Assembly: GCF_029203285.1 (NCBI RefSeq)
Contig: NZ_CP115669.1
Coordinates: 2,480,001-2,544,000, forward strand
DNA length: 64,000 bases
From: Pseudomonas sp. PSE14
Lineage (GTDB): Bacteria; Pseudomonadota; Gammaproteobacteria; Pseudomonadales; Pseudomonadaceae
Reading direction: 5' to 3'
Shown here: in pieces, positions 18,128 through 30,262 of the stretch
How positions within the stretch are numbered: the stretch's first letter is position 1
Layout: each line of letters starts with the position of its first letter
The notes under the pieces: generated by a model
Database searches by the model: none
Seen by the model: the letters and a program-made list of their open reading frames with translations, nothing else
What the model was told of the DNA's origin: nothing
Program-made: the position numbers and the translations under genes

Positions 18128-20089
18128 TTACGCCGACGCCTCCTCCAGCTCCACCAGCGCCGTACCCTCCGACACCAGCTCGCCTTCGCTGCAATACAGC
18201 GATTTCACCACGCCAGCGTGCGGCGCGCGAATGCTGTGTTCCATCTTCATGGCTTCGAGCACCACCAAGGCTGCCCCAGCTTCGACGCTCTGGCCGGGTT
18301 CGACCAGGATGCGCACGATGCTGCCGTTCATCGGCGCACCCAGGCCGCCGTGGTGGGCGTGGGCCGCTTCGGCCTCGGCGATGGGGTCGAAACGCTGCAC
18401 GGCCACCAGCTCACCGTTCCATTCCAGATAGAGGCTGTCGCCCCGGCGGATCACCTGGTGACGGCGGCGAATCTCACCATCCTTCACATCCAGCCACTGG
18501 CCATCCAGCTTGGCGATGCGCTGGCCGTCGGCATGGCGCAGACGCACCACGTGGGATTCGCCCTTGGCCAGCAGGTGCAGGTCAGTTTCTCCCGGCAGGC
18601 CACTGCGCCAGCCGCTCTGGGCGGACCAGGGCGAATGGGCGTCGTCGCCGCGCACGCGGGCGGTTTCGCTCTGCACCCAGGCTTCTGCGGCGAGCTGCCA
18701 GAAGCGCTCGGGCAGGGCGCTGGGGGCGGGCAGCAGGGTGTCCTGGTAGCGGGCGATGAAGCCGGTATCCAGCTCGCCCTCGGCGAACGCCGGGTGGGCC
18801 AGCACGCGGCGCAGGAAGGCCAGGTTGGTCTTGAAGCCGCCAACGGCGGTTTCGCCGAGCATCGACAGCAGGCGCTGGCGGGCTTCCTCGCGGTTCTCGC
18901 CCCAGGCGATCAGCTTGGCCAGCATCGGGTCGTAGAACGGCGAGATGTCGTCGCCCTCGCGGATGCCGCTGTCCACCCGGCGGCCGGGGCCGGCGGCGGG
19001 TTCGCGGTACAGCGTGAGGTGGCCGCTGGCGGGCAGGAAACCGCCTTCGGGGTCTTCGGCGTAGAGGCGCACTTCGATGGCGTGGCCCATCAGCGGCACT
19101 TGTTCCTGGCTGATCGGCAGCGGCTCGCCACGGGCGACGCGGATCTGCCAGGCCACCAGGTCGAGGCCGGTGATGGCTTCGGTGACCGGGTGCTCCACCT
19201 GCAGGCGGGTGTTCATCTCCATGAAGAAGAACTGGCCGCTGCCTTCGTCGTAGAGGAACTCCACGGTGCCGGCGCCGACGTAGCCGATGGCCTGGGCGGC
19301 GCGCACGGCGGCCTCGCCCATACCCTGGCGCAGTTCGACGGAGAGGCCCGGCGCCGGCGCTTCTTCCACCACTTTCTGGTGACGGCGCTGGATCGAGCAG
19401 TCGCGTTCGTTGAGGTAAAGGCAGTTGCCGTGTTTATCGGCGAAGACCTGGATTTCCACGTGGCGGGGCTTGGTCAGGTACTTCTCCACCAGCATGCGCG
19501 AGTCGCCGAAACCGGACTGCGCTTCACGCTGGGCGGACTCCAGCGCCTCGGCCAGTTCGGCCTCGCGCTCGACCACCTTCATGCCCTTGCCGCCGCCGCC
19601 CGCGGCGGCTTTCAGCAGCACCGGGTAGCCGATGCGCTGCGCTTCGCGCTGGAAGGTCGCGTAGTCCTGGGCCTCGCCGTGGTAGCCGGGCACCAGCGGC
19701 ACGCCGGCGGTTTCCATCAGCGCCTTGGCCGCGGACTTGCTGCCCATGGCGTCGATGGCGCTGGCCGGCGGGCCGAGGAAGACCAGCCCTGCCTCTTCGC
19801 AGGCGCGGGCGAAGCCGGCGTTCTCCGAGAGGAAGCCGTAGCCGGGGTGGATGGCCTGGGCGCCGGCGGCCTTGGCAGCGGCCAGCACGGCGTCGGCGCG
19901 CAGGTAGCTTTCAGCCGGTTTGGCGCCGCCCAGGTCAATGGCGATGTCGGCCTCTTCGACATGGCGGGCATTGCGGTCGGTGGCGCTGTGCACGGCCACG
20001 GTGGTCAGGCCCAGGGCCTTGGCGGTGCGCATCACGCGGCAGGCGATTTCGCCGCGGTTGGCCACCAGCAGGGTATCGATCTTGCTCAT
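18128..20089 (-). CDS. liuD: 3-methylcrotonyl-CoA carboxylase, biotin-carrying alpha subunit LiuD
   Basis: 653 residues. An N-terminal biotin carboxylase domain (ANRGEIACRVMRTAKALG; ATP-grasp GGGGKGMK; EMNTRLQVEHPVTE) is followed by a linker and the C-terminal biotinyl domain with VVLEAMKMEHS, whose Lys is biotinylated. Together with LiuB it carboxylates 3-methylcrotonyl-CoA. The start overlaps the liuC stop by one base (TGATG), indicating translational coupling. Confidence 0.95.
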   Translation of the reverse strand: MSKIDTLLVANRGEIACRVMRTAKALGLTTVAVHSATDRNARHVEEADIAIDLGGAKPAESYLRADAVLAAAKAAGAQAIHPGYGFLSENAGFARACEEAGLVFLGPPASAIDAMGSKSAAKALMETAGVPLVPGYHGEAQDYATFQREAQRIGYPVLLKAAAGGGGKGMKVVEREAELAEALESAQREAQSGFGDSRMLVEKYLTKPRHVEIQVFADKHGNCLYLNERDCSIQRRHQKVVEEAPAPGLSVELRQGMGEAAVRAAQAIGYVGAGTVEFLYDEGSGQFFFMEMNTRLQVEHPVTEAITGLDLVAWQIRVARGEPLPISQEQVPLMGHAIEVRLYAEDPEGGFLPASGHLTLYREPAAGPGRRVDSGIREGDDISPFYDPMLAKLIAWGENREEARQRLLSMLGETAVGGFKTNLAFLRRVLAHPAFAEGELDTGFIARYQDTLLPAPSALPERFWQLAAEAWVQSETARVRGDDAHSPWSAQSGWRSGLPGETDLHLLAKGESHVVRLRHADGQRIAKLDGQWLDVKDGEIRRRHQVIRRGDSLYLEWNGELVAVQRFDPIAEAEAAHAHHGGLGAPMNGSIVRILVEPGQSVEAGAALVVLEAMKMEHSIRAPHAGVVKSLYCSEGELVSEGTALVELEEASA

Positions 20090-20886
20090 CAGACTTGCTC
20101 CTGCCAGGCCGGTTTGCGTTTTTCCAGGAAGGCGCGCAGGCCTTCCTGCCCCTCGGGGCTGATGCGGATGCGGGCGATGGCCGTTTCGGTGTAGCGACGC
20201 AGTTCGGGCTTGAGCTCGCCGGCGCCGATTTCATGGAACAGCGCCTTGCAGGCCACCAGCGCCGCCGGACTGTTGTTCAGCAGGTTGGCGATCCAGGTGT
20301 CGGCTTTCTCGTCCAGCTCGGCGGCCGGGTAGTGCTCGTCCACCAGGCCCAGCTCGCGGGCGCGAATGCCGCTGAAACGCTCGGCAGTCATGGCGTAGCG
20401 GGTGGCGGCGCGCTGGCCGATGGCCTTGGTGACGAACGGGCCGATGGTGGCCGGGATCAGGCCGATGCGCACTTCGGACAGGCAGAACTGCGCATCCTCG
20501 GCGGCCAGCGCCATGTCGCAGCAGGAGACCAGTCCGACGCCGCCGCCGAAGGCCGCGCCCTGTACGATGGCAAGGGTGGGCTTCTTCAGCTGGTGCAGGT
20601 TGTAGAGCAGTTCGGCCAGTTGCTGGGCGTCGTTCAGGTTGCCCTGGTAGTCCAGCTGCACGGATTCCTGCATCCAGGAAAGGTCCGCGCCGCCGCAGAA
20701 GTGCTTGCCGCGTCCGCGCAGCACCAGCAGGCGCACGCGGTCGTCGGCAGCCACGGCGTCCAGCGCCAGGATCAGCTCAGCGATGGTCTGGGCGTTGAAG
20801 GCGTTGTTCTTGTCCGGGCGGTTCAGCCAGAGATTGGCGACGCCGCGCGGGTCGATGTCGAGTTGGATGTTCTGGAAGTCGGTCAT
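20089..20886 (-). CDS. liuC: 3-methylglutaconyl-CoA hydratase LiuC
   Basis: A 265-residue crotonase-fold enzyme hydrating 3-methylglutaconyl-CoA to HMG-CoA. Oxyanion-hole segments FCGGADLSWM and QGAAFGGGVGLVSCCDM and the catalytic-Glu region SEVRIGLIPA are seen. It lies 10 bases after liuB and overlaps liuD. The order liuABCDE supports this role over a generic enoyl-CoA hydratase. Confidence 0.93.
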   Translation of the reverse strand: MTDFQNIQLDIDPRGVANLWLNRPDKNNAFNAQTIAELILALDAVAADDRVRLLVLRGRGKHFCGGADLSWMQESVQLDYQGNLNDAQQLAELLYNLHQLKKPTLAIVQGAAFGGGVGLVSCCDMALAAEDAQFCLSEVRIGLIPATIGPFVTKAIGQRAATRYAMTAERFSGIRARELGLVDEHYPAAELDEKADTWIANLLNNSPAALVACKALFHEIGAGELKPELRRYTETAIARIRISPEGQEGLRAFLEKRKPAWQEQV

Positions 20887-20896
20887 GGCGGCGGCC

Positions 20897-22504
20897 TTAC
20901 ATGCGGAAGACGCCGAAGCGGGTCGCTTCGATGGGCGCGTTGAGCGAGGCGGAGAGGGCGAGGCCGAGCACGTCGCGGGTCTGCGCCGGGTCGATCACGC
21001 CGTCGTCCCACAGGCGGGCGCTGGAGTAGTAGGGGTGACCCTGGCGCTCGTACTGTTCGAGGATAGGCGCCTTGATCTTCGCCTCGTCCTCGGCGGACAG
21101 CGCAGAGCCTGCGCGTTCGGCCTGTTCGCGCTTGACCTGGGCCAGCACGCCGGCGGCCTGTTCGCCGCCCATCACGCCGATCCGCGCGTTGGGCCACATC
21201 CACAGGAAGCGCGGGTCGTAGGCGCGGCCGCACATGCCGTAGTTACCGGCGCCGAAGCTGCCGCCGATGATCACGGTGAACTTCGGCACCTGGGCGCAGG
21301 CCACCGCGGTGACCAGCTTGGCGCCGTGCTTGGCGATGCCGCCGGCCTCGTACTTCTGGCCGACCATGAAGCCGGTGATGTTCTGCAGGAACACCAGCGG
21401 GATGCCGCGCTGGCAGGCCAGTTCGATGAAGTGCGCGCCTTTCTGCGCGGCTTCGGCGAAGAGGATGCCGTTGTTGGCGAGGATCGCCACCGGGTAGCCG
21501 TGCAGGTGGGCGAAGCCGCACACCAGGGTGGTGCCGAACAGCGCCTTGAACTCGTCGAATTCGCTGCCGTCGACCAGGCGCGCGATGATCTCGCGCACGT
21601 CGAAGGGCTGCTTGCTGTCCACCGGGATCACGCCGTACAGCTCTTCGCTGGCATACAGCGGCGCGCGCGGGGCGAGGGTGTTGAGCTTGCCCTGCTTGGT
21701 CCAGTTGAGGTTGGCGATGCAGCGGCGGGCGATGGCCAGCGCGTGCTCGTCGTCCTCGGCGTAGTGGTCGGCGACGCCCGAGGTCTTGCAGTGCACGTCG
21801 GCGCCACCCAGGTCCTCGGCGCTCACCACTTCACCGGTGGCGGCCTTCACCAGCGGCGGGCCGGCGAGGAAGATGGTGGCCTGGTTGCGCACCATGATGG
21901 TCTCGTCGCTCATTGCCGGCACGTAGGCGCCGCCGGCGGTGCAGGAGCCCATCACCACGGCGATCTGCGGGATGCCCTGGGCGCTCATGTTGGCCTGGTT
22001 GAAGAAGATGCGGCCGAAGTGCTCGCGGTCGGGGAAGACCTCGTCCTGGCGCGGCAGGTTGGCGCCGCCCGAGTCCACCAGGTAGATGCACGGCAGACGG
22101 TTCTGCTGGGCGATGGTCTGGGCGCGCAGGTGCTTCTTCACGGTCAGCGGGTAGTAGCTGCCGCCCTTCACCGTGGCGTCGTTGCCGACGATCATGCATT
22201 CCACGCCTTCCACGCGGCCGATGCCGGCGACCACGCCAGCGGCGGCGACATCTTCGCCGTACACGCCATGGGCGGCCAGGGCGGAGACTTCGAGGAAGGG
22301 CGAGCCTGCGTCGAGCAGACGGTTGATGCGCTCACGCACCAGCAGCTTGCCGCGTGCGGTGTGCTTGGCCTGGGCGGCGGCACCGCCGCCTTCGTGGACG
22401 CGGCCGAGCAGGGCGCGCAGGTCCTGGACGTTCTCCAGCATGGTCGCGGCGTTGGCGGCGTATTCCGGGGAACGGGTGTTGAGTTGGGTGCCGAGGATGG
22501 TCAT
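20897..22504 (-). CDS. liuB: 3-methylcrotonyl-CoA carboxylase, beta subunit LiuB
   Basis: A 535-residue carboxyltransferase subunit (crotonase-like halves) with [31 protein letters not shown] and [20 protein letters not shown]. Transfers CO2 from carboxybiotin on LiuD to 3-methylcrotonyl-CoA. A repeat separates it from liuA (127 bases), so its message level may differ from that of liuA. Confidence 0.95.
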   Translation of the reverse strand: MTILGTQLNTRSPEYAANAATMLENVQDLRALLGRVHEGGGAAAQAKHTARGKLLVRERINRLLDAGSPFLEVSALAAHGVYGEDVAAAGVVAGIGRVEGVECMIVGNDATVKGGSYYPLTVKKHLRAQTIAQQNRLPCIYLVDSGGANLPRQDEVFPDREHFGRIFFNQANMSAQGIPQIAVVMGSCTAGGAYVPAMSDETIMVRNQATIFLAGPPLVKAATGEVVSAEDLGGADVHCKTSGVADHYAEDDEHALAIARRCIANLNWTKQGKLNTLAPRAPLYASEELYGVIPVDSKQPFDVREIIARLVDGSEFDEFKALFGTTLVCGFAHLHGYPVAILANNGILFAEAAQKGAHFIELACQRGIPLVFLQNITGFMVGQKYEAGGIAKHGAKLVTAVACAQVPKFTVIIGGSFGAGNYGMCGRAYDPRFLWMWPNARIGVMGGEQAAGVLAQVKREQAERAGSALSAEDEAKIKAPILEQYERQGHPYYSSARLWDDGVIDPAQTRDVLGLALSASLNAPIEATRFGVFRM

Positions 22505-22529
22505 GGCGTCTCCACGAGCGGGATTCTTT

Positions 22530-22611
22530 GTAGGAGCGAGGGGGGCGCCTAGCCCTTGCTCGCGAACAACCTCCGCTGCGGGGGCTGGTTCGCGAGCAAG
22601 CTCGCTCCTAC
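22530..22611. repeat. REP-like palindrome, type A variant
   Basis: GTAGGAGCGAG and GCGAGCAAGCTCGCTCCTAC ends; the left arm is interrupted by ggggcgcctagccc before TTGCTCGCGAAC. The copy at 63299 has a similar interruption, so this is a recognisable subtype. Confidence 0.8.
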
Positions 22612-22631
22612 AGGGACGGATGCGGATAGGT

Positions 22632-23795
22632 TCAGCGGGTCTCGTTGAACAGCTCGCGGCCGATCAGCATGCGGCGGATTTCGCTGGTGCCGGCGCCGAT
22701 CTCGTAGAGCTTGGCGTCGCGCAGCAGGCGGCCGGCCGGGTACTCGTTGGTGTAGCCGTTGCCGCCGAGCAGTTGAATGGTGTCCAGGGCCATCTTGGTG
22801 GCCATTTCGGCGGTGTAGAGAATCACCGCGGCGGCGTCCTTGCGCGATTCCTCGCCGCGGTCGCAGGCCTTGGCCACGTTGTACAGGTAGGACTTGGAGG
22901 CGTTCATGCCGGCGTACATGTCGGCCAGCTTGCCCTGCACCAGCTGGAATTCGCCGATCGATTGCTTGAACTGCTGGCGTTCGTGCACGTAGGGCAGCAC
23001 CACGTCCATGCAGGCGGTCATGATCCCGGTCGGGCCGCCGGAGAGCACGGTGCGTTCGTAGTCCAGGCCGCTCATCAGCACGGCCACGCCACGGCCTTCG
23101 GCGCCGAGGATGTTCTCCTCCGGCACTTCGACGTCTTCGAACACCAGTTCGCAGGTGTTGGAGCCGCGCATGCCGAGCTTGTCCAGCTTCTGGTGGCGGG
23201 AGAAACCCTTGAAGTCGCGCTCGACGATGAACGCGGTCATGCCGCGCGAGCCGGCGTTGACGTCAGTCTTGGCGTAGATCACGTAGGTATTGGCATCCGG
23301 GCCGTTGGTGATCCACATCTTGTTGCCGTTGAGCACGTAGCGGTCGCCCTTCTTTTCGGCTCGCAGCTTCATCGACACCACGTCGGAACCGGCGTTGGGC
23401 TCACTCATGGCCAGGGCGCCGATGTGCTCGCCAGAGCACAGCTTGGGCAGGTACTTCTGCTTCTGCTCGTGGGTGCCGTTCTTGCGGATCTGGTTGAGGC
23501 ACAAGTTGGAATGGGCGCCGTAGGACAGGCCGACCGAGGCGGAAGCGCGGCTGATCTCCTCCATCGCCACCACGTGGGCCAGGTAGCCCATGTTGGTGCC
23601 GCCGTACTCCTCTTCCACGGTCATGCCCAGCAGGCCCATGTCACCGAACTTGCGCCACATGTCCATGGGGAACTCGTTGTCGCGGTCGATCTGCGCTGCG
23701 CGCGGGGCCAGTTCGGCCTGGGCGAACTGATGGACGGAATCACGCAGCATGTCGATGGTCTCGCCGAGACCGAAGTTGAGGGACGGATAGCTCAT
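22632..23795 (-). CDS. liuA: Isovaleryl-CoA dehydrogenase LiuA
   Basis: An FAD-dependent acyl-CoA dehydrogenase oxidising isovaleryl-CoA to 3-methylcrotonyl-CoA, passing electrons to ETF. The ATG at 23795 ([17 protein letters not shown]) gives 387 residues; the upstream extension to 23840 would overlap the liuR stop. [13 protein letters not shown], the [15 protein letters not shown] segment and the [14 protein letters not shown]-terminal motif fit the IVD subgroup. It follows liuR closely. Confidence 0.95.
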   Translation of the reverse strand: MSYPSLNFGLGETIDMLRDSVHQFAQAELAPRAAQIDRDNEFPMDMWRKFGDMGLLGMTVEEEYGGTNMGYLAHVVAMEEISRASASVGLSYGAHSNLCLNQIRKNGTHEQKQKYLPKLCSGEHIGALAMSEPNAGSDVVSMKLRAEKKGDRYVLNGNKMWITNGPDANTYVIYAKTDVNAGSRGMTAFIVERDFKGFSRHQKLDKLGMRGSNTCELVFEDVEVPEENILGAEGRGVAVLMSGLDYERTVLSGGPTGIMTACMDVVLPYVHERQQFKQSIGEFQLVQGKLADMYAGMNASKSYLYNVAKACDRGEESRKDAAAVILYTAEMATKMALDTIQLLGGNGYTNEYPAGRLLRDAKLYEIGAGTSEIRRMLIGRELFNETR

Positions 23796-23836
23796 GGTCT
23801 GCACCTTTTTTGTACTTGGAATCAGGGGGAGGGCGC

Positions 23837-24235
23837 TCACACGGAGGCGCGTTGCTTCTTCTCGGTCTCGTCGAGGGCAGCCAGGCAGCGTTCCTCGGCG
23901 GTGTCCAGTTCCAGTTTCATCTGCTCGATGTCGAGCATCTGCTGCTCCAGCTGGGCGCGCCGGGCGGCGATCTTGCCCATGAAGGTTTCCAGCTGCTTGC
24001 GGTTACCGCTGCTGGGGTCGTAGAGGTCGATCAGCTCCTTGCACTCGGCCAGCGAGAAGCCGATGCGCTTGCCGCGCAGGATCAGCTTCAGGGCCACCAG
24101 GTCCTTCGGGCTGTAGATGCGCTCCTGGCCGCGGCGCTCGGGGCTGAGCATGCCTTGCTCCTCGTAGAAGCGGATGGCGCGGGTGGTGACGTCCAGTTCG
24201 CGGGCCAGCTCGGAGATGGTGTAGGTCGTGGGCAT
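23837..24235 (-). CDS. liuR: MerR-family regulator LiuR
   Basis: 132 residues: an N-terminal MerR winged helix ([31 protein letters not shown]) and a C-terminal coiled coil (about 80-125, [19 protein letters not shown]). It lacks the metal-binding Cys pattern, as expected for the branched-chain/fatty-acid CoA-responsive LiuR type. First gene of liuRABCDE, with a matching palindrome 28 bases upstream. Confidence 0.93.
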   Translation of the reverse strand: MPTTYTISELARELDVTTRAIRFYEEQGMLSPERRGQERIYSPKDLVALKLILRGKRIGFSLAECKELIDLYDPSSGNRKQLETFMGKIAARRAQLEQQMLDIEQMKLELDTAEERCLAALDETEKKQRASV

Positions 24236-24262
24236 GGGAATCTTCTTGCTCGGTCGTTTACC

Positions 24263-24278
24263 TTTACGTTAACGTAAA
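24263..24278. promoter_or_regulatory. LiuR operator palindrome
   Basis: TTTACGTTAACGTAAA is a perfect 16-base palindrome, 28 bases upstream of liuR, and is the type of site described for LiuR in gammaproteobacteria. It is likely within the liu promoter. The activator gene at 24475 reads away from it. Confidence 0.82.
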
Positions 24279-24330
24279 CCTGCCTCGAGTCACTGTCAAC
24301 ACACCTCGAAGGCGGCGTAGGACGGGTAGA

Positions 24331-24346
24331 TGGCGCAGGAATTGCC
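24331..24346 (+). promoter_or_regulatory. Sigma-54 (-24/-12) promoter upstream of the amine-dehydrogenase activator
   Basis: TGGCGC-N5-TTGCC, with the invariant GG and GC correctly spaced and a perfect TTGC. It lies 128 bases before the regulator start. I found no TGTC-N9-GACA element behind it. Confidence 0.65.
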
Positions 24347-24474
24347 TCGCGCTCGTATCTGACCTTTCCGACCAGGGGCTTCCCCTTTACGGACGCCGCC
24401 TGCGGGTGTACACAGCCCTGACCAGCCTGCGAGTTCCATGCTGAAGCTAGTCATGGAACCTACCGGAGCGATGC

Positions 24475-26372
<1,898 letters not shown>

Positions 26373-26373
<1 letters not shown>

Positions 26374-28100
26374 TGTTCTTCACCCGCCTGATCGAGAGCG
26401 ACGACCCCCAGGCGCTCAAGGCGTCGCTGCGCTGGCTGTACGGCTTTGTGCGACCGCACCGGGCAGCGATTGCCGGCCTGCTCGGGTTGTCGTTCTGCGC
26501 ATCCCTGCTGGTACTGGCACAGCCCTGGCTGACCAAGCTGCTGATCGACGACGGCCTGCTGGCGAAGGACTTCCCGGTGCTGGTGATGGTGGCCGGCGCG
26601 ATGATCGTCGTCGGCCTCGTCGGTACGGCCTTGTCCGGCCTCAACCGTTACCTGCACACGCGGCTGTCCGGGCGCATCCTGTTCGCCCTGCGCGACGCGC
26701 TGTACCGCCACCTGCAAACCCTTTCGCCGAGCTTCTTCGGCCGCCGCCGCATCGGCGACCTGATGTCCCGGCTCGATGGCGATGTCGCCGAAATCCAGCG
26801 CTTCGCCGTGGACTCGCTGTTCTCCGCCGTCTCCAGCGTCATCGGCCTGGTCGGTGCGTTGGTATTGCTGCTCACCCTGTCGTGGAAGCTCTCGCTGCTG
26901 GTGGCGCTGCTGATCCCGCTGGACGTGCTCTGGCTGCGCTGGATGCGGCGCAAGGTGGAGCGCGAGGCGCGCGGCCTGCGCGAGCGCTCGGCGGACCTCT
27001 CGTCGTTCTTCGTCGAGACGCTGCCGGCGATGAAGTTCATCCAGTCCGCCGGCCAGCAGAACCGTGAAGCCGGGCGCCTGGAAGGGTTGGGGCAGGGCTA
27101 CCTTGGTCAACTGCTGCGCCTGCAACTCACCGAGTTCTTCACCCAGGCGGTGCCCGGCACGCTGATGTCGCTGTCCCGCGCCTGTGCCTTCCTGGTCGGC
27201 GGCTACTGGGTGGTACAGGGGACCTGGCAACTGGGTTCGCTGATCGCCTTTTCCACCTACCTGGGCATGGCCATCGGGCCTGTGCAGAGCCTGCTAGGCC
27301 TGTACGTGGCCTTGCAGCGCATGACCGTCAGCCTCGGCCGGGTGATGGAGCTGCGCGGTGAGGAAGCCAGTATCGCTTCGCCGGTAGCGCCACGGCCGAT
27401 GCCGTCGGTGGGCGAGCTGCGCCTGGAGAACCTGCACTATGCCTGGCCGGGCCGCGCGCAGCCGGTTCTGCAGAATGTGCAGGCGGTGATTCCCGCCGGT
27501 CTCAAGGTCGCGCTGAGCGGGCCGTCCGGGGTCGGCAAGAGCACGCTGATCGACCTGCTGCAACGCTTCTACGATCCCGACCAGGGCCGCATCCTGCTCG
27601 ACGGCATCGACCTGCGCGAGCTCGACCTGCACGCCCTGCGCCGGCGCGTGGCGGTGGTCAGCCAGGACATCGTGCTGTTCCGTGGCAGTCTCGCCGACAA
27701 CCTGGCCTACAGCGCCCCGGAATCCACTCGTGAGGCCATCGAGAAAGCCGCCCGCGCGGCGCAGCTCGACAGCCTGGTCGCCAGCCTGCCCGAGGGGTTC
27801 GACAGCCCGCTGGGCGAACGCGGCCAGCAGCTGTCCGGCGGGCAGAGGCAGCGCATCGCCATCGCCCGCGCGCTGTTGCAGGACCCGCTGATCCTGGTGC
27901 TCGACGAAGCCACCTCGCAGGTGGACGAAAGCACCGAGCGCGAGGTGATCGCCGCCATCGACCAACTGTTCGCCAGCCGTACGCGGCTGCTGATCAGCCA
28001 CCGTACTTCGACGCTGGCCGCCGCCGACCTGCATCTGGAATTGCAGGATGGACAGATGCGCGTGCGTGAGGCCCAGCCGGTGCAGCGACATGAGGCCTGA
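26373..28100 (+). CDS. qhpF: ABC exporter QhpF for the amine dehydrogenase gamma subunit
   Basis: A 575-residue half-transporter: a membrane domain with six predicted segments (about 25-320) and a nucleotide-binding domain with Walker A GPSGVGKST, signature LSGGQRQ, Walker B LILVLDEAT and the switch His in LLISHRTST. QhpF exports the radical-SAM-modified QhpC to the periplasm in the Paracoccus system. The assignment rests on the overlap with the qhpE and qhpG homologues downstream; by itself it would be called a multidrug/peptide exporter. Starts in the stop of the regulator (TGATG). Confidence 0.85.
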
Positions 28101-28764
28101 GGTGCGCATCGGCGTGGTCGACAGTGGGCATGCTGACGGGCAGGCGAATTTCGTGGTCGGCGGGCGACGCTTCTGCCTGTCCAATGATGGGCTGGACGAA
28201 CTGCCACTGACGCATGATCGCCTCGGCCATGGCAGCGCCGTCTGCGAGGCGATTCTTGCGCGGGCGCCCGAGGCGCGCCTGTGCGTCGCCCAGGTATTCG
28301 ATGAACGTGGCGTGACCAGCCCGTTGCAGCTCGCCGCCGCGTTGCGCTGGCTGGGCGAGCAGGGCGTGCGGGTGATCAACCTGAGCCTTGGCGTGCGGCA
28401 GGACCGGCCGATCCTGCACGATGCCGTGGCCGACCTGGTGGCGGCGGGCGTGCTGGTCTGCGCGTCGAGCCCGGCGCGGGGCGAGCCGGTGTTTCCGGCG
28501 AGCTATCCGGGGGTGATCCGCGTGACCGGGGATGCGCGTTGCCGCGAGCGGGAGTGGTCCTGGCTGGACAGTTCGCAGGCGGATTTCGGCGCAGCGGTGA
28601 GCGTGGCCGGACGTTCGGGGGCCAGCCTGGGATGCGCGGCGTTCAGTGGGCACCTGGCGTCGATGCTGACGGAGCGACCGGAGCTGTCGAATCTGGAGCT
28701 GATCGAGCAGATGCGCGAGCGGGCTCCTTATCATGGCATCGAGCGGAAGGTGGGTTATGAGTAA
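28090..28764 (+). CDS. qhpE: Subtilisin-like protease QhpE (leader peptidase for QhpC)
   Basis: A compact 224-residue S8 serine protease. The triad is Asp11 (GVVDSGHADG), His47 (RLGHGSAV) and Ser179 (SGASLGCAAFSG). No signal peptide is visible, consistent with a cytoplasmic processing enzyme. In Paracoccus QhpE removes the 28-residue leader of QhpC. The ATG at 28090 overlaps the end of qhpF by 11 bases and fixes the start; longer frames would lie inside qhpF. Confidence 0.86.
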   Translation: MRPEVRIGVVDSGHADGQANFVVGGRRFCLSNDGLDELPLTHDRLGHGSAVCEAILARAPEARLCVAQVFDERGVTSPLQLAAALRWLGEQGVRVINLSLGVRQDRPILHDAVADLVAAGVLVCASSPARGEPVFPASYPGVIRVTGDARCREREWSWLDSSQADFGAAVSVAGRSGASLGCAAFSGHLASMLTERPELSNLELIEQMRERAPYHGIERKVGYE

Positions 28765-30106
28765 AGGTCGAACGCCTTCCCGTCCAGGCATGACCGAAGC
28801 CCCCCTCCTGATCCTCGGCGCCGGTCCCGCCGGAGCGGCGGTTGCCCTGGGCCTGCGCCGCCTCGGCCATTCCGTCATCGTCATCAGCGAATGGCGCCGC
28901 TTCGCCGCCGTCGAAGGCGTGTCCCAGCGCGTGCTGGAGGGGCTGCGTAGCGCCGGACTGCACCACGCCCTGAGCTGCGCCGCGCCCCCATCGCAGCGTC
29001 GCGTGCACTGGAACGGCAACGAAAGCGCGCAGAACATCGAATGCATCCTCGACCGTCCGCGTTTCGACGCCGGCCTGCGCGAGGACCTGAAAGCAGCGGG
29101 CGTCGAGTTGATCGAAGCCCAGGCGCTGGCCGTCGAACCGGAGGATTCCGGCTGGCGCGTGAAACTCGAAGGGGGCCGGGAAGTGCAGGGCACCTTCCTC
29201 GTCGAAGCCCGTGGCCGCCAGGCGCCGCTGAACCAGAAGGGCCAAAAGGCCCGGCGCGGCCCGGAAACCCTGAGCCTGCTCAACCGCTGGCAGGGCGAAC
29301 CCGGTCCGTTGGCCAGCGCGGTGGAAAGCCTGCCCGATGGCTGGGCCTGGATGGCGCGGCTGGAGGATGGCCGCTGTTACTGGCAAATGACCCTGGATGT
29401 GGCCAGCAGTCAATTGCCGCCGCGCGATCAATTGCTCGATTACTGCCGCGAACGCCGTGGCGCCTCGCAACGGGTGCGGGAATTTTTCGGTGCTGGCGAG
29501 GAGCGCGAACTGGACCTGCACGCCCGCAGCAGTACGGCGATCCTCTGCCTGGAAGCCTGTGGCGACAACTGGATTCGCGTGGGCGATGCGGCGATGGCGG
29601 TGGACCCGCTGTCGGGCAACGGCATCTTCCAGTCGCTGTCGTCTGCCCTGCAGGCGCCGGTGGTGATCAACACCCTGCTGCGCGCACCCGAGCGCGCGGA
29701 GTTGGCCAAACGCTTCCATCAGCAGCGGGTTGAGCAACTGTTCCTGCGCTTCGCCCGTGTCGGGCGTGATTTCTACGCCAGCGAAGAGCGCTGGGCCGAC
29801 CAGCCCTTCTGGCAGGCTCGTCGCGCCTGGCCGGACGAGCAGCCCAGCCACGCGCCGGCGGATTTCGCCAGCCTGCGCATCGAGCGTGCGCCGGTGCTGC
29901 GCGGGGACTTCGTCGATGAGGCGGAGGTGGTGGTCAGCGCCGATCAGCCGTTGGGTATCTGGCACCTCGATGGGCTGGAGTTGGCGCCGTGGCTGCGGCG
30001 TCTTCGCGAGGAGCCCGAAGCCCGGGTGCTGGCGGACTTGCCGCCGGAGCGGCGCCGGGCGTTCCAGGGCTGGTTGCTGACGCAAGGGTATCGGTCGGGA
30101 GCGTAG
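28757..30106 (+). CDS. qhpG: FAD-dependent monooxygenase QhpG (quinone cofactor maturation)
   Basis: A 449-residue flavoprotein with an N-terminal Rossmann motif GAGPAGAAVALGLRRLG and the FAD motif GDAAMAVDPLSGNG (tryptophan-halogenase/PHBH class). QhpG hydroxylates the tryptophan of QhpC as a step toward the CTQ cofactor. GGAAGG seven bases before the ATG at 28757 and an 8-base overlap with qhpE support this start; an internal Met at 28790 is the alternative. Last gene of the maturation locus, followed by type D hairpins. Confidence 0.85.
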   Translation: MSKGRTPSRPGMTEAPLLILGAGPAGAAVALGLRRLGHSVIVISEWRRFAAVEGVSQRVLEGLRSAGLHHALSCAAPPSQRRVHWNGNESAQNIECILDRPRFDAGLREDLKAAGVELIEAQALAVEPEDSGWRVKLEGGREVQGTFLVEARGRQAPLNQKGQKARRGPETLSLLNRWQGEPGPLASAVESLPDGWAWMARLEDGRCYWQMTLDVASSQLPPRDQLLDYCRERRGASQRVREFFGAGEERELDLHARSSTAILCLEACGDNWIRVGDAAMAVDPLSGNGIFQSLSSALQAPVVINTLLRAPERAELAKRFHQQRVEQLFLRFARVGRDFYASEERWADQPFWQARRAWPDEQPSHAPADFASLRIERAPVLRGDFVDEAEVVVSADQPLGIWHLDGLELAPWLRRLREEPEARVLADLPPERRRAFQGWLLTQGYRSGA

Positions 30107-30238
30107 GGCGTACAACCGTTCGCGGTTGTACGCCGATGCTTTCGTCAGCGTCGTGGTCGAGCTTTACGGTGGTTTCCAGGCCGATCTCGATGGGGCTGGC
30201 CAAGGCCAATCGGCGTATAACGCGGAGCGTTATACGCC
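30107..30238. repeat. Type D compound hairpin repeat
   Basis: Two perfect hairpins: GGCGTACAACCG-ttcg-CGGTTGTACGCC (30107-30134) and GGCGTATAACGC-gga-GCGTTATACGCC (30212-30238), framed by GTAGGGCG and CGCCCTACG. They lie between convergent qhpG and gst and may stop transcription in both directions. The first hairpin recurs exactly at 36603. Confidence 0.8.
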
Positions 30239-30262
30239 CTACGGGAGCCACTCCGGCGCGGA

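Noticed and set aside
24236-24330. Search for a TGTC-N9-GACA site behind the activator's own promoter
   Set aside because: Only an isolated TGTC was found; autoregulation through this element is not supported.
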